This document shows positions 35,615 to 49,089 of a stretch of 64,000 nt of DNA, in pieces. Within the stretch, counting starts at the first letter, position 1; every line of letters starts with the position of its first letter. Source of the DNA: Isoetes taiwanensis (taxonomy: Eukaryota > Streptophyta > Lycopodiopsida > Isoetales > Isoetaceae). The stretch is from NCBI GenBank assembly GCA_021234155.1, contig JAJEKV010000027.1:3716623-3780622 (forward strand). Reading direction: 5' to 3'. A program made the translations under genes and the position numbers. A model generated the notes under the pieces. The model had not been told where the DNA came from. It worked only from the letters and a program-made list of their open reading frames with translations, and ran no database searches.

Positions 35615-37737
35615 GTACTTTAGAGTACCACCACCTATATTCCTTGGCGGAATATTGCCCTTTGAATCTTGATCTTAAATACTTAAATGTAAGATAGTGC
35701 TCTTGTTTTCGAGTTTTATGACATTGGGCGATTTTTAGCTTTGACTAGGATTGGGTTTTGGCAATGCCCTTCACGCACCTATTCCCATTATTCAAAATTT
35801 ATGCTAGTTAAGGGAGAGGGTTACATTATTTGTTCTTGAGTCTAATTTCAAAGCGTGTGATGAGGTTTATTTATCCGAGAAAGATGTCTTATGTGTGGCG
35901 GACATCATGAATTTGGATGCTGATTCTTTTGAAATGCAAAAAAACATTGAAAAGAAGATTCATGGAAAAGCGTTTAATGTAGTTTTATTGGCTGACACAC
36001 CAAAGAAGAAGTAGCTTCTGATGGTATTCCTCTTACCTTCACCTTGTTCCTACTTTTAAGTGGAAACACCAACATCTCAAAAGTTGCCTCATTCTCTCTT
36101 GACGAGTTCTTAATCCTTTACACCTCTTGTGTCCTTGAACCCAAGTAGTAAACTTTTGCCTTTGATGCTATGAAAGTTTGTACCTAAGGTAATATTCACG
36201 TACTAAGCGGAACAATTGAGTCTATATTTGCTTCTAAATATTACAGGTTATGGAGCTCTGCACTTACCATTGATTTTGAGTGCACCAAGTTTCATAGACT
36301 TATGGGCTTTTGATGGGCAACTTGGGAGGAGGAGAAAGAAATTTTGTTGCAAAAGATTAGGTAAGATTTGACTTACCCATATAGGATCAATTTACACATA
36401 GTATAGAGATTGAGCAACTTACACAACGAGGTCAGATTTGAGAAATATTGTAAGGATTTAGAAAGGCATCTCCTGGAAAGCGTTGGATTTACACCGAGAT
36501 AGTTAAGAGTGAAACAAGATAGTTAAGGAATAAAAGATATACTATGGTGAACTCATATGGTTGCTTGGTAGGATAAAGCGGATAATATTTCTTCATTTGC
36601 AAAAAATTAATAGAAGAAAAAGCTAGGGAAAGAATTTGAGCACATCGACTTCTCTAAAATGCCCTCATGGGTAAGATTTGGAATCTTGGTATTTAAAAGT
36701 TAAGGATAAGATTTGGAAAAATATATTTTCATTTCTTACGTAATGCTAGCACAAGTTCCCATGGGCATTTATAGCATGCAAATGCAATTTTAGATGGCTC
36801 ATAAAAATCTTTGTGGTTGCCTGCGTCTCGGACATAGGGCTTTCTTGTAACTTCCCACGATCTTCCATGAACTTCGAGGCAGCACAAAAGGCGGAACATG
36901 CTATGGTTTTCCATTTAAAAATTTGGTCATTGTATGCATATTATAGCTATTGGGTTAATTTAGAAATACATTTTGCCCATGGTAGGATTCTACAAATTCA
37001 CAAACATGTGTTTGCCCCTAGTCACTTGCTTCCTTAGTCGGATGCTTCAAATGCCCGGTTGTGCATTTTTGAGTGAGAATATTGAAACATTTTTGAAAAA
37101 GATAACTTGTGGGGCCGTCAAAATATATTATATAGAAACGTCAATATTTTTCACCGCGGTTTTGCCTAAACACACAGCGGTGATTCGACCTTCATACTCT
37201 CGCCGATCGGAAGCGGTTGGTTATGCAGTGGAAATAAATCTTTATATTATAGTCTACAGCACCATTGGTGGCAACAATCGGGTTATTTTTCAATTCTTCT
37301 ACTTGCCGGATGTTAGTCACGGGGCTTTGATATTGCATGAAGCGGTGCCTAAAATGGATTTGTAACTCTCCTGCATGATTTGGATTGTGAAATCTCTGCA
37401 TGATTCGATCGCTTCTCCCGCGTGTCTTATTTTGCCCTCTTGAGTCAGCACTAAGTTACGTATGGAGTAATAGGCGATTTTCTTCAATTTCCTTTATTGC
37501 AAACATGGCCTTAAGCAAGTTCTTGGCCGATTTTGAGTCTTTTAAAATCAGGTATGGTACAACAGCCCTTTCTTTGTGTTAAGCAGTATATTACGGTAGT
37601 TTAGATATTATTACCTTTGTATAATTATCTTGAGATCATAAATCGGATAATCGAGGCTTACGCTTGTTATGTCCATAGAAACCATTCACAAAACCTTGAA
37701 GCCAGAACTTGACTTATGGATAATGTGTTTTTTTCTA
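35615..37737. other. Unassigned AT-rich DNA between the direct repeats
   Basis: Plus-strand frames at 36813-37037, 36973-37365 and 37400-37582 have no recognisable domain and are not linked by convincing splice sites. If the flanking repeats were LTRs this would be the interior, but no gag or pol motif is visible. Confidence 0.4.
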
Positions 37738-37890
37738 CCATTTTGTGGAAATAAGCATTCAGCTGTGGCCTAAGTTGCAAAGTGATCTATTGCTTATGAT
37801 TGATGTTTGCCTGCCATTTTGTGGAAATAAGCATGCAGCTGCTTAGGCACGATTCGCGAGGCCGATCTATTGCTTATGATTGATGTTTGT
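37738..37890. repeat. Two-copy tandem duplication, period 76
   Basis: CCATTTTGTGGAAATAAGCA begins units at 37738 and 37814, each ending GATCTATTGCTTATGATTGA plus TGTTTG. The middle parts differ. Confidence 0.93.
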
Positions 37891-38164
37891 ACTTACTCTC
37901 TCATCTCATTGATGCGTTGTTTGAGATTTAACGCTGAATAACATGATCGTACAGCTCAAATCAATCTTCACGAGGTTACTTTTTGTATTGTCACAAGTCC
38001 TGCTGTAGCAGTCGAATCATTCCACTTACATAACATAGAAACAATTTTAGAGTCTAATATTAGAAAATTTGCGTATGAGTATAATCAATTAGATGCTCCA
38101 TGGATATTTCAAGATTGCTTATACCTAAACTATAGTTGGGTTTTATTTACATGGATATGGTTGT

Positions 38165-38518
38165 GGCAATTTTCTTGACCCGTTTTTGCATTAAGTAAAT
38201 ACAAAAAGGTTGGACATAGATAACAAGCCCGGTTCTTTAACTCGACACAATATCCCCAGTTGCAAAGTGACCCCGTTTGTTTTACTTTCTATGGATCACG
38301 AGGTAGCAAACAGGCCTTGACGCTGATGTATTTGGATAGCAGGATTTGCCTTCAGGAAGGGCGGGTGTTACGTAAATGCGAATGTTAATAGTTAATTTTT
38401 CAAAGAATTACGCTAGATACATTTATTATCTTGTCTTACATTTTATTTAGTTAAGATTTGGCTTCAATGGGTTTAGCTTTTGCTAAGGTGTTCTCGTCTC
38501 TCTCTCCCCTCTCTCTCA
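38165..38518 (+). repeat. ~350-bp direct repeat, copy 2
   Basis: Same order of landmarks as 35255-35614, same orientation, 2.9 kb apart, with scattered substitutions and short indels. Both copies end in a CT-rich tract. Confidence 0.88.
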
Positions 38519-38545
38519 CACATGAGTGTAGCAGATCAAAAGAAA

Positions 38546-38711
38546 GAGATGTCCGGACAATTAGAAAGCGTGAAGCGAGCAACATCCTAAACACTTGTGC
38601 ATCCAACGCATGCTCACGGACTCGAGATTGAGATGCGGACAATTAGAAGCGTGAAGCGAGCAACCTCCTAAACACTTGCAATACGTCAACACATGCTACA
38701 TGACTTCGAGA
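38546..38711. repeat. Two-copy tandem duplication, period 84
   Basis: Units starting GAGATG(TC)CGGACAATTAG at 38546 and 38630 share GCGTGAAGCGAGCAAC and TCCTAAACACTTG, and end in a CATGCT...CGAGA block. Confidence 0.92.
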
Positions 38712-41700
38712 AGGATGGAGTTGGCACAACAATGCTCGGATCTAGAGCATCAGCTGCCGAGGATGAAGATTCAGCGTGGAGGATGTTTTCAATGGCACCA
38801 CCTTCATGTCTTTGGGAAGTGACATAGAAGATTTCAAGTGGTCAACTACACCAAAATAAAACCACCCGGCAATGGGAAGCCTCTAATGAAGAAGTTGACC
38901 TCTACATCGAGGGAGGAGGCGGTCTAGAAGCAGGAAGGCAATGAGTGGATGAGATGCGAGCAAGACTGAGGAGCTATGATCATATAATTAGAGGTATGAT
39001 GGAAGCATGGATGATGACATCCGCCAATGGGAGTGGAAGGCATTTCTAGATTTTCTCATGAAGGGATTGCCCCAAGTTGAGCTAAGCCTCAGCGATTGGG
39101 AAGAAATGCATAGGAGTAACTAAAATTATACATGATTGTTAACGAGACATCCAACATATTGGGAAACCACTTGGTGAATTGATCACCTAAGCTAGAAGGA
39201 ATCATTACTAGGATAATTGGTGACCGTAGCGCAGAAACTAGTACCTCAATGAATAATCAATCGAATGAAAAGTAATCTAACAAGTCCGGCCAACTTATTT
39301 ATGATGACATCAATTCAATTGATAGGAATATTCCAAGAGAGTAAATAACTAAGAAAGGGGATATTTAGAATATAAAATTGAATAATACATAAAGGTATAT
39401 CTAAAATAAGAAGTGCATTAATCACGCATAGTCTTTTGAGGCAAAAGGAATTGTCGCGATGATATTAAAACCTTGCAATTTAGAATTGTTCTAAACAAAT
39501 AATTCAATAACTCATAAGCAGGGATAGATATGTTAAACATAATGAAACGCATCCATCATAGATGATTAAATATGTTAAGCGCTAGTAAATTAATGTGTTA
39601 GGTAAGAAGCATATAGCCTCTTAAGGTAGATAGAATAGATGAGATGTTGCGGGCAACATCAATTGAGGGGATAGGATACATTGAGGTAGGACCATTTTCT
39701 TATGTAAGAAGAGAATGGAGGCTCAATCTTAGGGGTGAACCTACCTACCTACATCTTAGAGGGTTGAATGCATACATCAAATTAATTAGGCCCTTAGAAT
39801 AGAGTTAGATCCCCAAATAGGCGTAAGATGGTAGATGCTTAATGTCTATGTGTCGCCCGGCATGCAAGATTGATCACGATAGCAGGCTTGCACCAAAGCG
39901 GGGGTCTTGAATCAATGGAAGCAATGCAGCGGCCAAAAGTAGATCTCCAAATTGATGCGACACACCGGCTCCAATGGGGAGATGTATTCACAGCCTTAGC
40001 GAGATGGAGCAACTAAAGATTGGGGAGAGCTTTGCATAAATTTCTTGCATGCATGATCTATTGTTTGCACATTAGCATCTAGGAATGAGCTAGTAGCCTA
40101 GCTCTTAATTAAATTGTGGGGTTGAACCCGTATAACTACATAAATTATATAATCTTAAATATGCTATCATGCGAGGGCATGATAGCACTCCATAATGGCA
40201 TGTATCATAGCTTTAATGCCTTGTTGATAAATTATATGTTGTTCATAATAAATTTTGCATAGATAGTTTTTGTCTTGTGTAGTATATCTCGATGCTCGAG
40301 ATAAAGAAGTAAGATAATAATTACATAAAATCTTAGTTAAACCTTACGCCCAGGATGTAATTCAAAGGCAATTAAGTAACCATCATAGGTTCACGACAAA
40401 TATAATAAGAATTTGTCTATCTTCTCATAAGTATAGCAACTATAAAGAGTATATATACATGTAAGGTTGATACATCAACAACCAAGTAGCGGCGAGAGTC
40501 ACCGCTCAACACTTGAATCCGGCCAGTATAAACCCTAACCCATGTGATAAATAATTAAAATACTTTTCAAAATAGTATTGTCTCGATATTGTGAAGTGAC
40601 ATATCTTAGAGGTAAGTAAATTATCATATAACTTGATTAGTTAAATATAATACTATTGGAAGTAATATCAATACTACTATATAATGTTAATATAAAAATA
40701 TTACGTAAGGTAATTGCATGCATTAAAAATCCCCGTGAGGATCATGCGAGAGGGGTCCAAGGCTACGTAATGTTTATTTAAGACATTACTTGAGGATGCT
40801 TTAGCCAGGCATACAGCGATTGGTGGAGGAAGTCACGAAGATATCCTATAGCGACAGAGGCCGGCGGAAGAGCATAGCGACAAGCTCATCGACAGTGCAT
40901 AGATCAAGCTTCTGCATCAGCGATTTGACATCGGCGATTAGGGATAATGCTTTGAGCTACGCATCTTCGACAGTGCAAGAAGCTTGCTCAAGGTCTTATT
41001 TGGACCATTAAAGGGGTAGCAAAGGAAGTAGGTAACCAATCCTATAAGTTGGACTGCCGGCACACATGAAGATCCATAGGTGTTTTCCAAGTAAGTCCCC
41101 TAAAAAGAAACACTCCTATCTGAAGGAAGTATTGGAAAAAAGCACAAAGTTACACTGGAAATGATGGAGATCACCTTGAAGTTGTTCGGGGGTTCTTCTT
41201 GTCAGATCCTATAAGAAGACAGAAGATCTCAATTCTCGATACCTAGTGAAAGGGGCGGCTTGCTCCGGTGGAAGGCGGCTATGTGGAGCACACTAAATAG
41301 ATCTTGAGAGGCGGTACCACAACTCATGGGAGGCAATGCAAAGGTGGAAACCGTCCACTTAGGAAGTAGTCGACACACGGCAGATGATAGAGAGTGGAAG
41401 GTAGATTAAAAGTCTACTTCCGTCCCACTTAGGTAAAACTGACAGAACATAGAGGTCGATGAGGCATGCATTATTAGGAAAGCACCTTTGGTCAGTACCT
41501 ACCCTGAGGGAGGGACGGCCTATCCTTCACTTGGCCAAATCTGGGAAGGACCCTATCCTCCATGCGCAGGCAGCTTCAAGGTGTAGGCATGAGTTGGCAT
41601 GTAAACATGATAGGTAATGCTCCACGGCCCGCGATGGAAGAAACATAATCTTTATGCGGGAGATATGCCTTGCATTCATGTAGTTGTAATTAATGGGTGG

Positions 41701-42339
41701 TTCCTAATAACCAACCCTTATAATAGTCGCGTATTCTGGCGTGGTGTTGGACTGCCAGGCCAATGAGAGTCTACGGGGAGGGAAGGTCACATTGCGAGAC
41801 TTGCAACACATAATTTTGTCGCGATGTGTATTTGTAAGAGCTTGATGTGGAACCTTAAGTAGGAAATTTTGAAACTATGTTAATAATATAATGGTGTAAA
41901 GCATAAAATTTTGAATAATAGATGATAAAATAGAGGTGAAAGACTCCCTTACACGTAGTATGATATTAAACAAGAGATGTGTTATGATAAATTAAAATGT
42001 TACCTTGAGAGGTAATTATATTGTAAAATTAGCTATATATATAGAATGTGATTACTTGGGATATCACGAGGTTTCAGGTGGGGAGGCAGCGTGATCAGGG
42101 GCGACATCAATTCAAGGTGGGGAGAATGTGGCGTTCCAGCATAATATCACGATCAGAATCACGTATATTATCTTTGTACGTCCTTGTAGCGTCGTATCGC
42201 GGATGACATATGGCATGAAAGCGTATAGGGCTGCACGGGGTAAAGGAGTTGCACCTAGGGGGCAACATTGAATTGTCGCGTGTTAAATAAACATACATTA
42301 TAAACCCCATAGTTACTTGCCAAATGGCTAAATCCCATT
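38712..42339. other. Unassigned DNA, no gene supported
   Basis: Only short open frames are present over 3.6 kb and none has a recognisable motif. The left part is purine-rich and may be decayed transposon coding sequence; the middle (39.2-40.8 kb) is AT-rich. Confidence 0.4.
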
Positions 42340-42480
42340 TGGCCAATGTCTAACCTAACCCTAGGGGTTTTACATAAAAAGGAGCTTTCCCCTTAAACCT
42401 AAACCTTTCTTCTCTTGCATTTTAGGGTTTTCCTGGAAGCCTCATTCCTCTCTGTAAATTGAGGTTCTCTTGAGCCATTT
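42340..42480 (+). promoter_or_regulatory. Promoter-like segment with TATA-like and telo-box-like words
   Basis: ACATAAAAAGG near 42371 resembles a TATA box. AACCCTAGGGG before it and TAGGGTTT after it resemble plant telo-box motifs, followed by a pyrimidine-rich leader. No clear coding sequence follows, so this could be the promoter of a lost gene or of a repeat. Confidence 0.28.
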
Positions 42481-42839
42481 TGGCCAAACCAAAAAACCCA
42501 ATCCGCGTGCCGGGCTCTGAAAAAGTAAAGTCTTTTGCTAGCAGAGATCATCGAGTAGCGGCGATCTTTAGCGGTCGAAGGCATGGATGCATTAGGATCT
42601 GGAAGCGGGTCAAGGACGGTATCTAGCGAATCATTACATTTGTACAAAGCCGTCTTTATGGCTGAAGCAATAAGCTGGTTTTAGTATGTTAGATCAGCCA
42701 TAGAGGCTGATGGATGGAATGTGAAACAACGAAAGGAACCTAACTCTAGATGTTTAGGTAGATAGATTTGATGTTATTCTCTATTTCAGTTACGTGATGT
42801 TGTATGTATTTCACTCTGTGACCTCCATGTATTGGGAAG

Positions 42840-43340
42840 GGCAGGGCCTAAGGCGTAGCAGATGCTCCTAGATAGCCTACTAGTTCCCAGTGGCCCCGTG
42901 GCGGAGTACCCGCGAGGAGCACTTCCAGTTGTGGGTGGCGGGGGGCTAGGCGATTGACAGGAGGAACTTGTCTCATCGCGGACCCGGCCCTCTGACCAGT
43001 AAGGCCTATGGGGATGCGTGGGCTGGGCTTAATGGCTTGTCGCTGCGTGTGGGGCGAGGCATGAGCTCGACACTAGATGGGGTGATCGTCACCTTCCATT
43101 GAGTTCAAAGTCGAATAGGCGGTGGCCCCTAGCCGCCTCGATGAGGCTGGATGCCTGTGGAGGTGACTCTCTTCTTGCCTCATGAAATTTGGGAGATGCA
43201 ACTAGGTAGTAAGTAACCCCTCGGCTATGCACCGGCGAGCTACGGTGAGTCCCAATAGCACCAACCCTACTGCACAAGGTATTACTTGCAGGAGAGGCGG
43301 ATGGAGTGGACTACCTAAGCCATGTTCTTATGCCCGGCCA
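42840..43340. other. GC-rich segment of unknown origin
   Basis: GC content rises clearly against the flanks, with GGCGGGGGGC and GGCCCCGTGGCGG runs. No coding motif is seen. The composition resembles a retrotransposon LTR, but no partner copy is present in this window. Confidence 0.3.
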
Positions 43341-43980
43341 GCGAAAGGAGCTTTGGATAAGAGGAAGCGGAGAAAATGTGATGGGAACTTTGAGAGCAAC
43401 CAACAGCGGTGAGAAACACAAAGCGTATGGGGCAAACTATAGAATGTAAAGAACTAAAAGCCGGCATGAAGAGCGGCCTTGGGATCCTTGCAGTAAGAGC
43501 TCAAGCCGCAAATGTGTTATGAGAGGGCCGAACCAAAGAAGATGAGCAGGGTAGAAGCGAGAAAATTGAAACAGAACGTGTAGCAACCACCTTGAGAGCA
43601 ATAATAAACCCAAAAGAAACGAAACCATGGACACAACAAATCACGAAAATACCCAATCCAAAACTTAGAAAGCTATGATTGCAAAGCGCTTAGGCCCATC
43701 TTGCAAACATCGAATAGCCCATGCCAAGGATTCAACATCTTGAATGCACAAACAAAACCATCTTGCGAGGAAGCAAGAGGAAACAATGGGAGCAAAGAGA
43801 TCTACAAGACTAAGGATGAAACCCGGACATAAAGCGGGGAAAAGAAGAGGCAAACCTTCCAAGAAGGATAAAAGAAACTTCGCGAGGAAGATCTTGGGTG
43901 GCGAGGATGTGGAAGCAGAAGCGGCGAGAGAAGCTTAAGAGAGGAGAAATCCGTTGGTCGAAGAGCCATTGGAACAACGA

Positions 43981-44110
43981 GAATGGAAGAAGATACAATG
44001 GCTTTGTGAGAAACTGTAGATACTTAGGTTAAAAGGGGAGTGGCCTTATGAAGTAGCTTCGTCCTTCCTAGAATAGCGTCAAGCTTCCGGATCGATCGTG
44101 TTTTTGAGAT
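43981..44110 (-). promoter_or_regulatory. Repeated promoter-like segment (copy 2)
   Basis: GAATGGAAG, GTGAGAAACTG, AGTGGCCTTAT, AGTAGCTTCGTC and CCGGATCGATCGTG follow in the same order as at 12769-12880. The TATA box of copy 1 is altered here, so this copy may be inactive. Confidence 0.45.
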
Positions 44111-44937
44111 ACATGATCCTAGTTTAATTTAGGAACCTTTGGTTCAAAAAGTTTCTGGAATGTCAAGCCAAGACATGAGAAATGCTTGAAAGCGAGAGCA
44201 GGTCCATTCATTCTTAGAATTGGTGCATTTTAAGAATGTGCTTGTCGGTTTTGAACATTAGTGAAGAGCTCCAAGCTTGATGAATTTGTTGGTGACATCA
44301 AGATACAAGTTCATTTAAGTTTAGCCGAATTTAGGTACTCGTTTAACTTTTTTGTTGCATGGCATTATGGAAATCATGACATGTGTGATAGGTTAGCATA
44401 CATTATTTTTGAGAAATAAAATTTTGCAACTTGACACAAACCTTGAATGCTCACGATTCAACAATATTACTTGAGTTAAGCGTTAAGGTAAACAAATGCT
44501 ATTTCTTGAGTATCGTCTTTGCCTTCGGGATCCAATATAAATAGGGGTGGCCATAGTGAATATTGTCGACACCAACTAGGAATCATATTTTGTTCTTTAC
44601 TTTGTTGTCCAAAGATCCTTTTGCTTGTTGCATGATGGCATAACATGTCATATTTTGCAATTGATTACGTAGCGAGGCTATAAACCTTCCATGAGATTTG
44701 GAGGTTATGAATGGTATGTACATTAGAAGGAAAAGTGAATGGTATGCAAAAGAAGGAAAGAGTGAAAATTACCACTATCCGTGCTTGTTAATACCATGGC
44801 TTTGCCGGTTGACTGAGAGTCTTTGGTGCTCGGTATGGATGGCGGCATAGAAAAAAGAATCTACTAGAGAAGAAAATGGAAATACATGTTTGTCGGCATA
44901 GAAGTAAGAAGAACTCATGAAGATATCTCTCACCGCT

Positions 44938-44985
44938 CCCTCCTCCTCCTCCTCCCTCCTCCCTCCCTCTCTCTCCCTCTCCAAA
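44938..44985. repeat. Pyrimidine-rich simple repeat (CTC/CCT)
   Basis: CTCCTCCTCCTCCCTCC-type low-complexity tract ending in CTCTCCCTCTCC. Confidence 0.9.
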
Positions 44986-45233
44986 ATGAATGTTGCTTCA
45001 CTTGAGAGACATGGAGATGGAGCCATAAAAGGACTTTATAAAGGCATATTGTCCTACATGCGAGGAGGCAAAATATTTCCACAATATAAGGCATGCTCTA
45101 GGATGGCAAACTCACATAGAGGTGGTGTTGAAGTAGGCGGGTGGAATGACATTCACCCACGAGCTTAGAATTGTGTAGATATGAAGCGAGGATAGCGAAG
45201 ATGAGGAACACCTTGCTGTACATTGCCATACTT

Positions 45234-45815
45234 TGTTTGGGGTAGGTTGGGGAACTCTGCAAAGCGACCCTGCAGCCGAGACGTTGGGGTCTAGCAGTAA
45301 GAGGACGGCCGCTATCACGGGATTTTTACCAAAGAGAAAAGGGAGTAAGAGAAAGAAGAAGAAAACACAGAACAAAGAGAACGTAAGAGGAAAATGATAA
45401 AACTTTAGCGATATAAATGACAAGGTATACATGAGAGCTCTATGATAGAAGAGAGACAAGACTCCAACTCATACGCCACTCATGTTGGCTCTATACATAT
45501 ATATAGTACAATACTCACGGCCCAATATAGGCTGGGGTGATGTCTGTGTTGCGGCTCTGGAAGAGCTTATTTGAAAAGTCTTGGTACCTGTGACTGCCCA
45601 CAGAATCTGCTTGGCCCGGCTCACCCAGGCGGTGGCGGGGTGCATCATGGCGCCTCTTGGCTCCTGAGCCCCGAGGCTTTTATTTAGTGATACAGCCCTT
45701 CGCCCCACCTAGCTGGGCTTTTTGGCCCGGCTGGCCGTGCAATACGTGGATCAACGACTTGGCACGGTAAGTACGTATGCATGAATAGTCTGAGGCAGGA
45801 GGCACGAGACTAACA
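45234..45815 (-). repeat. 3' LTR of the Ty3/gypsy element
   Basis: Shares with the right LTR the blocks GGTTGGGGAACTCTGCAAAG, AGGAAAATGATAA, GAGACAAGACTC, TATATATAGTACAAT, CGGCCCAATATAG and GTATGCATGAATAGTCTGA in order. Substitutions and indels between the two show the insertion is not recent. Confidence 0.88.
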
Positions 45816-45826
45816 CTCCCCTGCTT
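45816..45826 (-). other. Polypurine tract
   Basis: The minus strand reads AAGCAGGGGAG immediately before the 3' LTR start TGTTAGTC, the expected position for plus-strand DNA priming. Confidence 0.8.
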
Positions 45827-48800
45827 GACACCGATGCGAAGAAAAAGGAGAATAGCTTCAAGAATTTGAAGCAGTGTCGAAAGGCGATCTTCAGGGAGGC
45901 GCCATTATAGTAATGAGCAATAAGGTCTGGCGTGTTTGAAAATAGAGGTGGTGAACTAAGCGAGATGGAAGCTCAATGAGAAATTTGAAGCGCGCGAAGT
46001 CTTCTTCGAGCGGCGCAGGTGGCTGGCGCTCCATGAGAAGGCGTGGTTTGGGGCTTAGAGCCTTGGCAGTGCGGCATTGGATTGTAGTATTGGGTGGGCT
46101 GCGTTTAAAACAGGCGGATGCATTTGAGGCTTGACTACCGAAACCACGGCCCGGCTGATTGGTGGAAGAGATGCGGGTAGAGGTGGCGGCGATACTAAGA
46201 GGTATCAAGACCATCGCAGCGAGGCATCGTGGGGCTTTTGCGGCAAACAAACACAGTATAAATCAAATTTAGGTAGTAGCCGAGTAGCATTATCCTCCCA
46301 ATTGGGCGTCGACAAATGGGGATCCGCAGGAATCCGTGGAGATCTGGCCGAATGGAAGCCGGCGTGGTCATCCACTGACCGCCAAATTCAAAAGGGAAAG
46401 AGCGCCAATCACAAAGAAAGGAACGTGAAGGGAGCTCTAAGAGGCATATGGAGAGAGGAATGTGCAGGTAATGCGTGGGTTCACCGGAAACCACTTTATG
46501 TCACGAATGCTTGAACAGATTTTGATCAAGAGCAGGCACCCGTGGTCCCATTAAAGTAAGTAATTGATGAAGCCGGGAGGATTGACCCAACTGAATGGTC
46601 TTTGCTGGAAGGCGGGTGATTGGCAGCTCAGAATCTTTGCATATGCGGGCACAAACTCAGATCAATGAGGTGCTGGGTTACGTTAGCGACACCGACTGCA
46701 CAGTGCGTCGGCGCGACCAGGTCGGGCGTAACCGACGAAATTGCGGGCGGCGGGATCACCGGAAATGTTGGTTGTGATATAGCGACGTGGAGTGCGCATA
46801 GAAAACCGGTGGACTCATCCGGAATTTATCACGGAGATCCGCCCGGGTAGAAGTCATGAAAAACATAAGCCATGGGCTGAACAGCTTCGGAGAAGATGGC
46901 GAATTGAGGATCTTCAACGTGGTGATCAAGAAGACTAAAAAGAGTGCTAAAAATAAACCCTTGTCTTCTATACCGAAGATCAGGCCAGATCGAAGGAGAT
47001 CCACACTTTTGAGTGGTGATAGTTTGTGCCATTGGCAGCGTACCATTTCAAAGAAAGGAACGTCGGGCACCACACTAGTAGATAGCTGGAAAGGGTAGAA
47101 GTCCTGCAAGGGATGTTGGTGGCAATGTCAGATATCCCTCATTTTGGTTTGGGCTTCCTCGGCAGATTGGGTACGCTTTGTGGAGCTGATAATTAAGTCC
47201 CGCCCGGATCGATGCTCCTTTTTCTAACAAAGGGCGGGGCCCGATCGCGGACGTTTACCGGGAAAGCGTGGCATGGGAAGGATTGCCGGATATGGGCGGC
47301 GTGGCAATCTCAGCGTCATCGATGACCTTTTGTTTTGAGCCTCCAAAAGGCGTACGGAGGGGCGTTAACGGTGGTGGCGTGGAAGGCGAGCTTCAAAGAA
47401 TTGGTGAGTGAAACTTCGCTTCGGTGAGATTTTGAGCTTAGTCTTTGTAATTGTCACAAAACTCGAGTACAGTGTCAGCTTAGCAATGTGTTTCTCCTTT
47501 TCACCGAGGAGGTATCTTTGGACTGTTCTGTTCCAATAAGTCCTAAATTTCAGTTTGGAGAGTTGCTTTTGCTGATACGTAAGTAGGCTGTGCGATCTGA
47601 AGGCAACTGAGTGAGATCGATGCGAGGGCTTTGTAATAGAGCAGCGTGCTTTTCTTGAAGTTGGGCTTCAAAGGGTTTGAACATGGCGATGGCGGCTTGA
47701 AGGTCTCTTTGAGCGACATGTCGGGAAGCCTCGAGGCGCTTTTGAACACACCGATCGCGAGCACCTCACAGGATGCATGTAAGCTGCATAGCGGCCCGGC
47801 TTGAACATCTTCTTTGGAATTTATGCAAGGCTGTCGAGGATGGGGAGGTCGCGGGGGCCACATTCTTTGCCTTGTAGAAGTTGTTGAGAGGCATGGCCCG
47901 AGGTGGGCGTGGCCTCGGAAGGAAGAAAAAGGAGAGCGGTGACATCGTGGTCGATGTTGAGCGGGGATGAGGGAGGTTGGGCGTGAAGATGCAGAGCTTG
48001 TTGAGTTTGGCCAGTCTGTGAGAGGAGACGTGAGTGGAGGGTATAATGGGAGGTGAAGGGCTCTCAAACGAGGAAGATAATAATGATAAAGGGGCACGAA
48101 GGTGGCCACCGGAAATTTGGAGGCAGTGAGAGGAGGGTAGCCAGTCACGGTCTACTTCTTGAAAGCGGTAGAATAAAAGGCTGAGCCATTGTCGACATGC
48201 GGAGTGGAGTGAATGCGTCGATGACCGCCAGTATAAAAGCGGCTTATTGATGTAGATTGTTCTTGTGGAATGCCCGGCAATTTACGCCACGAAACTACAA
48301 AAGTTTCATGTGGTTTTGGCAATATTGTGAGGCGTCTTTGGTTGGCTTGATAAGCATGGCGGTGACTTCCATGTCACAATAAAGCAGCCCAAAGAGACCG
48401 AAGGTTTTGCAAGGGATGCGGAATACGAAATCAAATGCTGAGTAGTAAAATGGTGGTGCCATGGAGCCGCGGTAACGTCATACCCAAGAATTTTGGTGGC
48501 GTGTGTAAATTGAACTGCACCCGGTATGCTTGGATTTTGGGGCGGGAAGCTCCATTTGGCGAAATTAAAGCCAGAAAGCATTGGCGTTCCGCAACTTCCC
48601 GGCACCGGACCAACAGGGCCTCGAAAGGTGAAGTCGAGACACCAGACGAAAAGAGTAAGCATCCCTTGGGCGGGAAAGCAGTGTAGAAAGTTTGGGGAGC
48701 AGCTATGGCAAAAGCGTCTGAGCGAAGGAAGCCCCATTTGAAAGCGAGGAAGCGAGGAAAAACGAGAAGCGAAAAGCCGAGAAACCCGAAAAAGTTTAGA

Positions 48801-49089
48801 AGGCGGCGCAAAGAGTGAAGGGGGGCATGATAAAGAGTATTTGCAACCGTTGATGGTGCGAGGGTATTAGAAAGATGCCAAGGGGAGGTGATTGAGGGGC
48901 AAAAATTTGGCTAAAGTCCCCAAGCTTAACAAAGGGAAGTGACGGTGGAGATGGCGTGAGAAAATGATGGGATGTGGCCAAGGACACACGCATTAATGTT
49001 ACGGCCAGGCATTGAAAAGAAGGAATGGCATTTAATCGGCAGCTTCGAGTGGGATATCATTATTAAAGGAATGTGTCGAGGAAGGTACC
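45827..49089 (-). other. Retrotransposon interior between integrase and 3' LTR
   Basis: Decayed minus-strand frames are present; one near 47560-47770 contains an Ala/Glu/Leu-rich stretch (RDLQAAIAMFKPFEAQ) with helical character in one frame. I see no envelope-like transmembrane gene and no certain pol motif. Confidence 0.45.

Larger units (their letters stand above)
43341..45233. other. Unassigned DNA with a copy of the promoter-like repeat
   Basis: 43400-44100 is purine-rich on the plus strand like 12.4-15.5 kb, and 43981-44110 matches 12769-12880. A CTCCTCC/CTCCC-rich tract lies at 44938-44985. No gene is supported. Confidence 0.4.

Noticed and set aside
48306-48811. Minus-strand frames with weak resemblance to reverse transcriptase/RNase H (FGFLGF, FKWG, FNLHTPP)
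   Set aside because: They lie downstream of integrase, out of order for a Ty3/gypsy pol, and no catalytic residue box could be placed. The true RT and RNase H remnants are at 51.3-52.1 kb.
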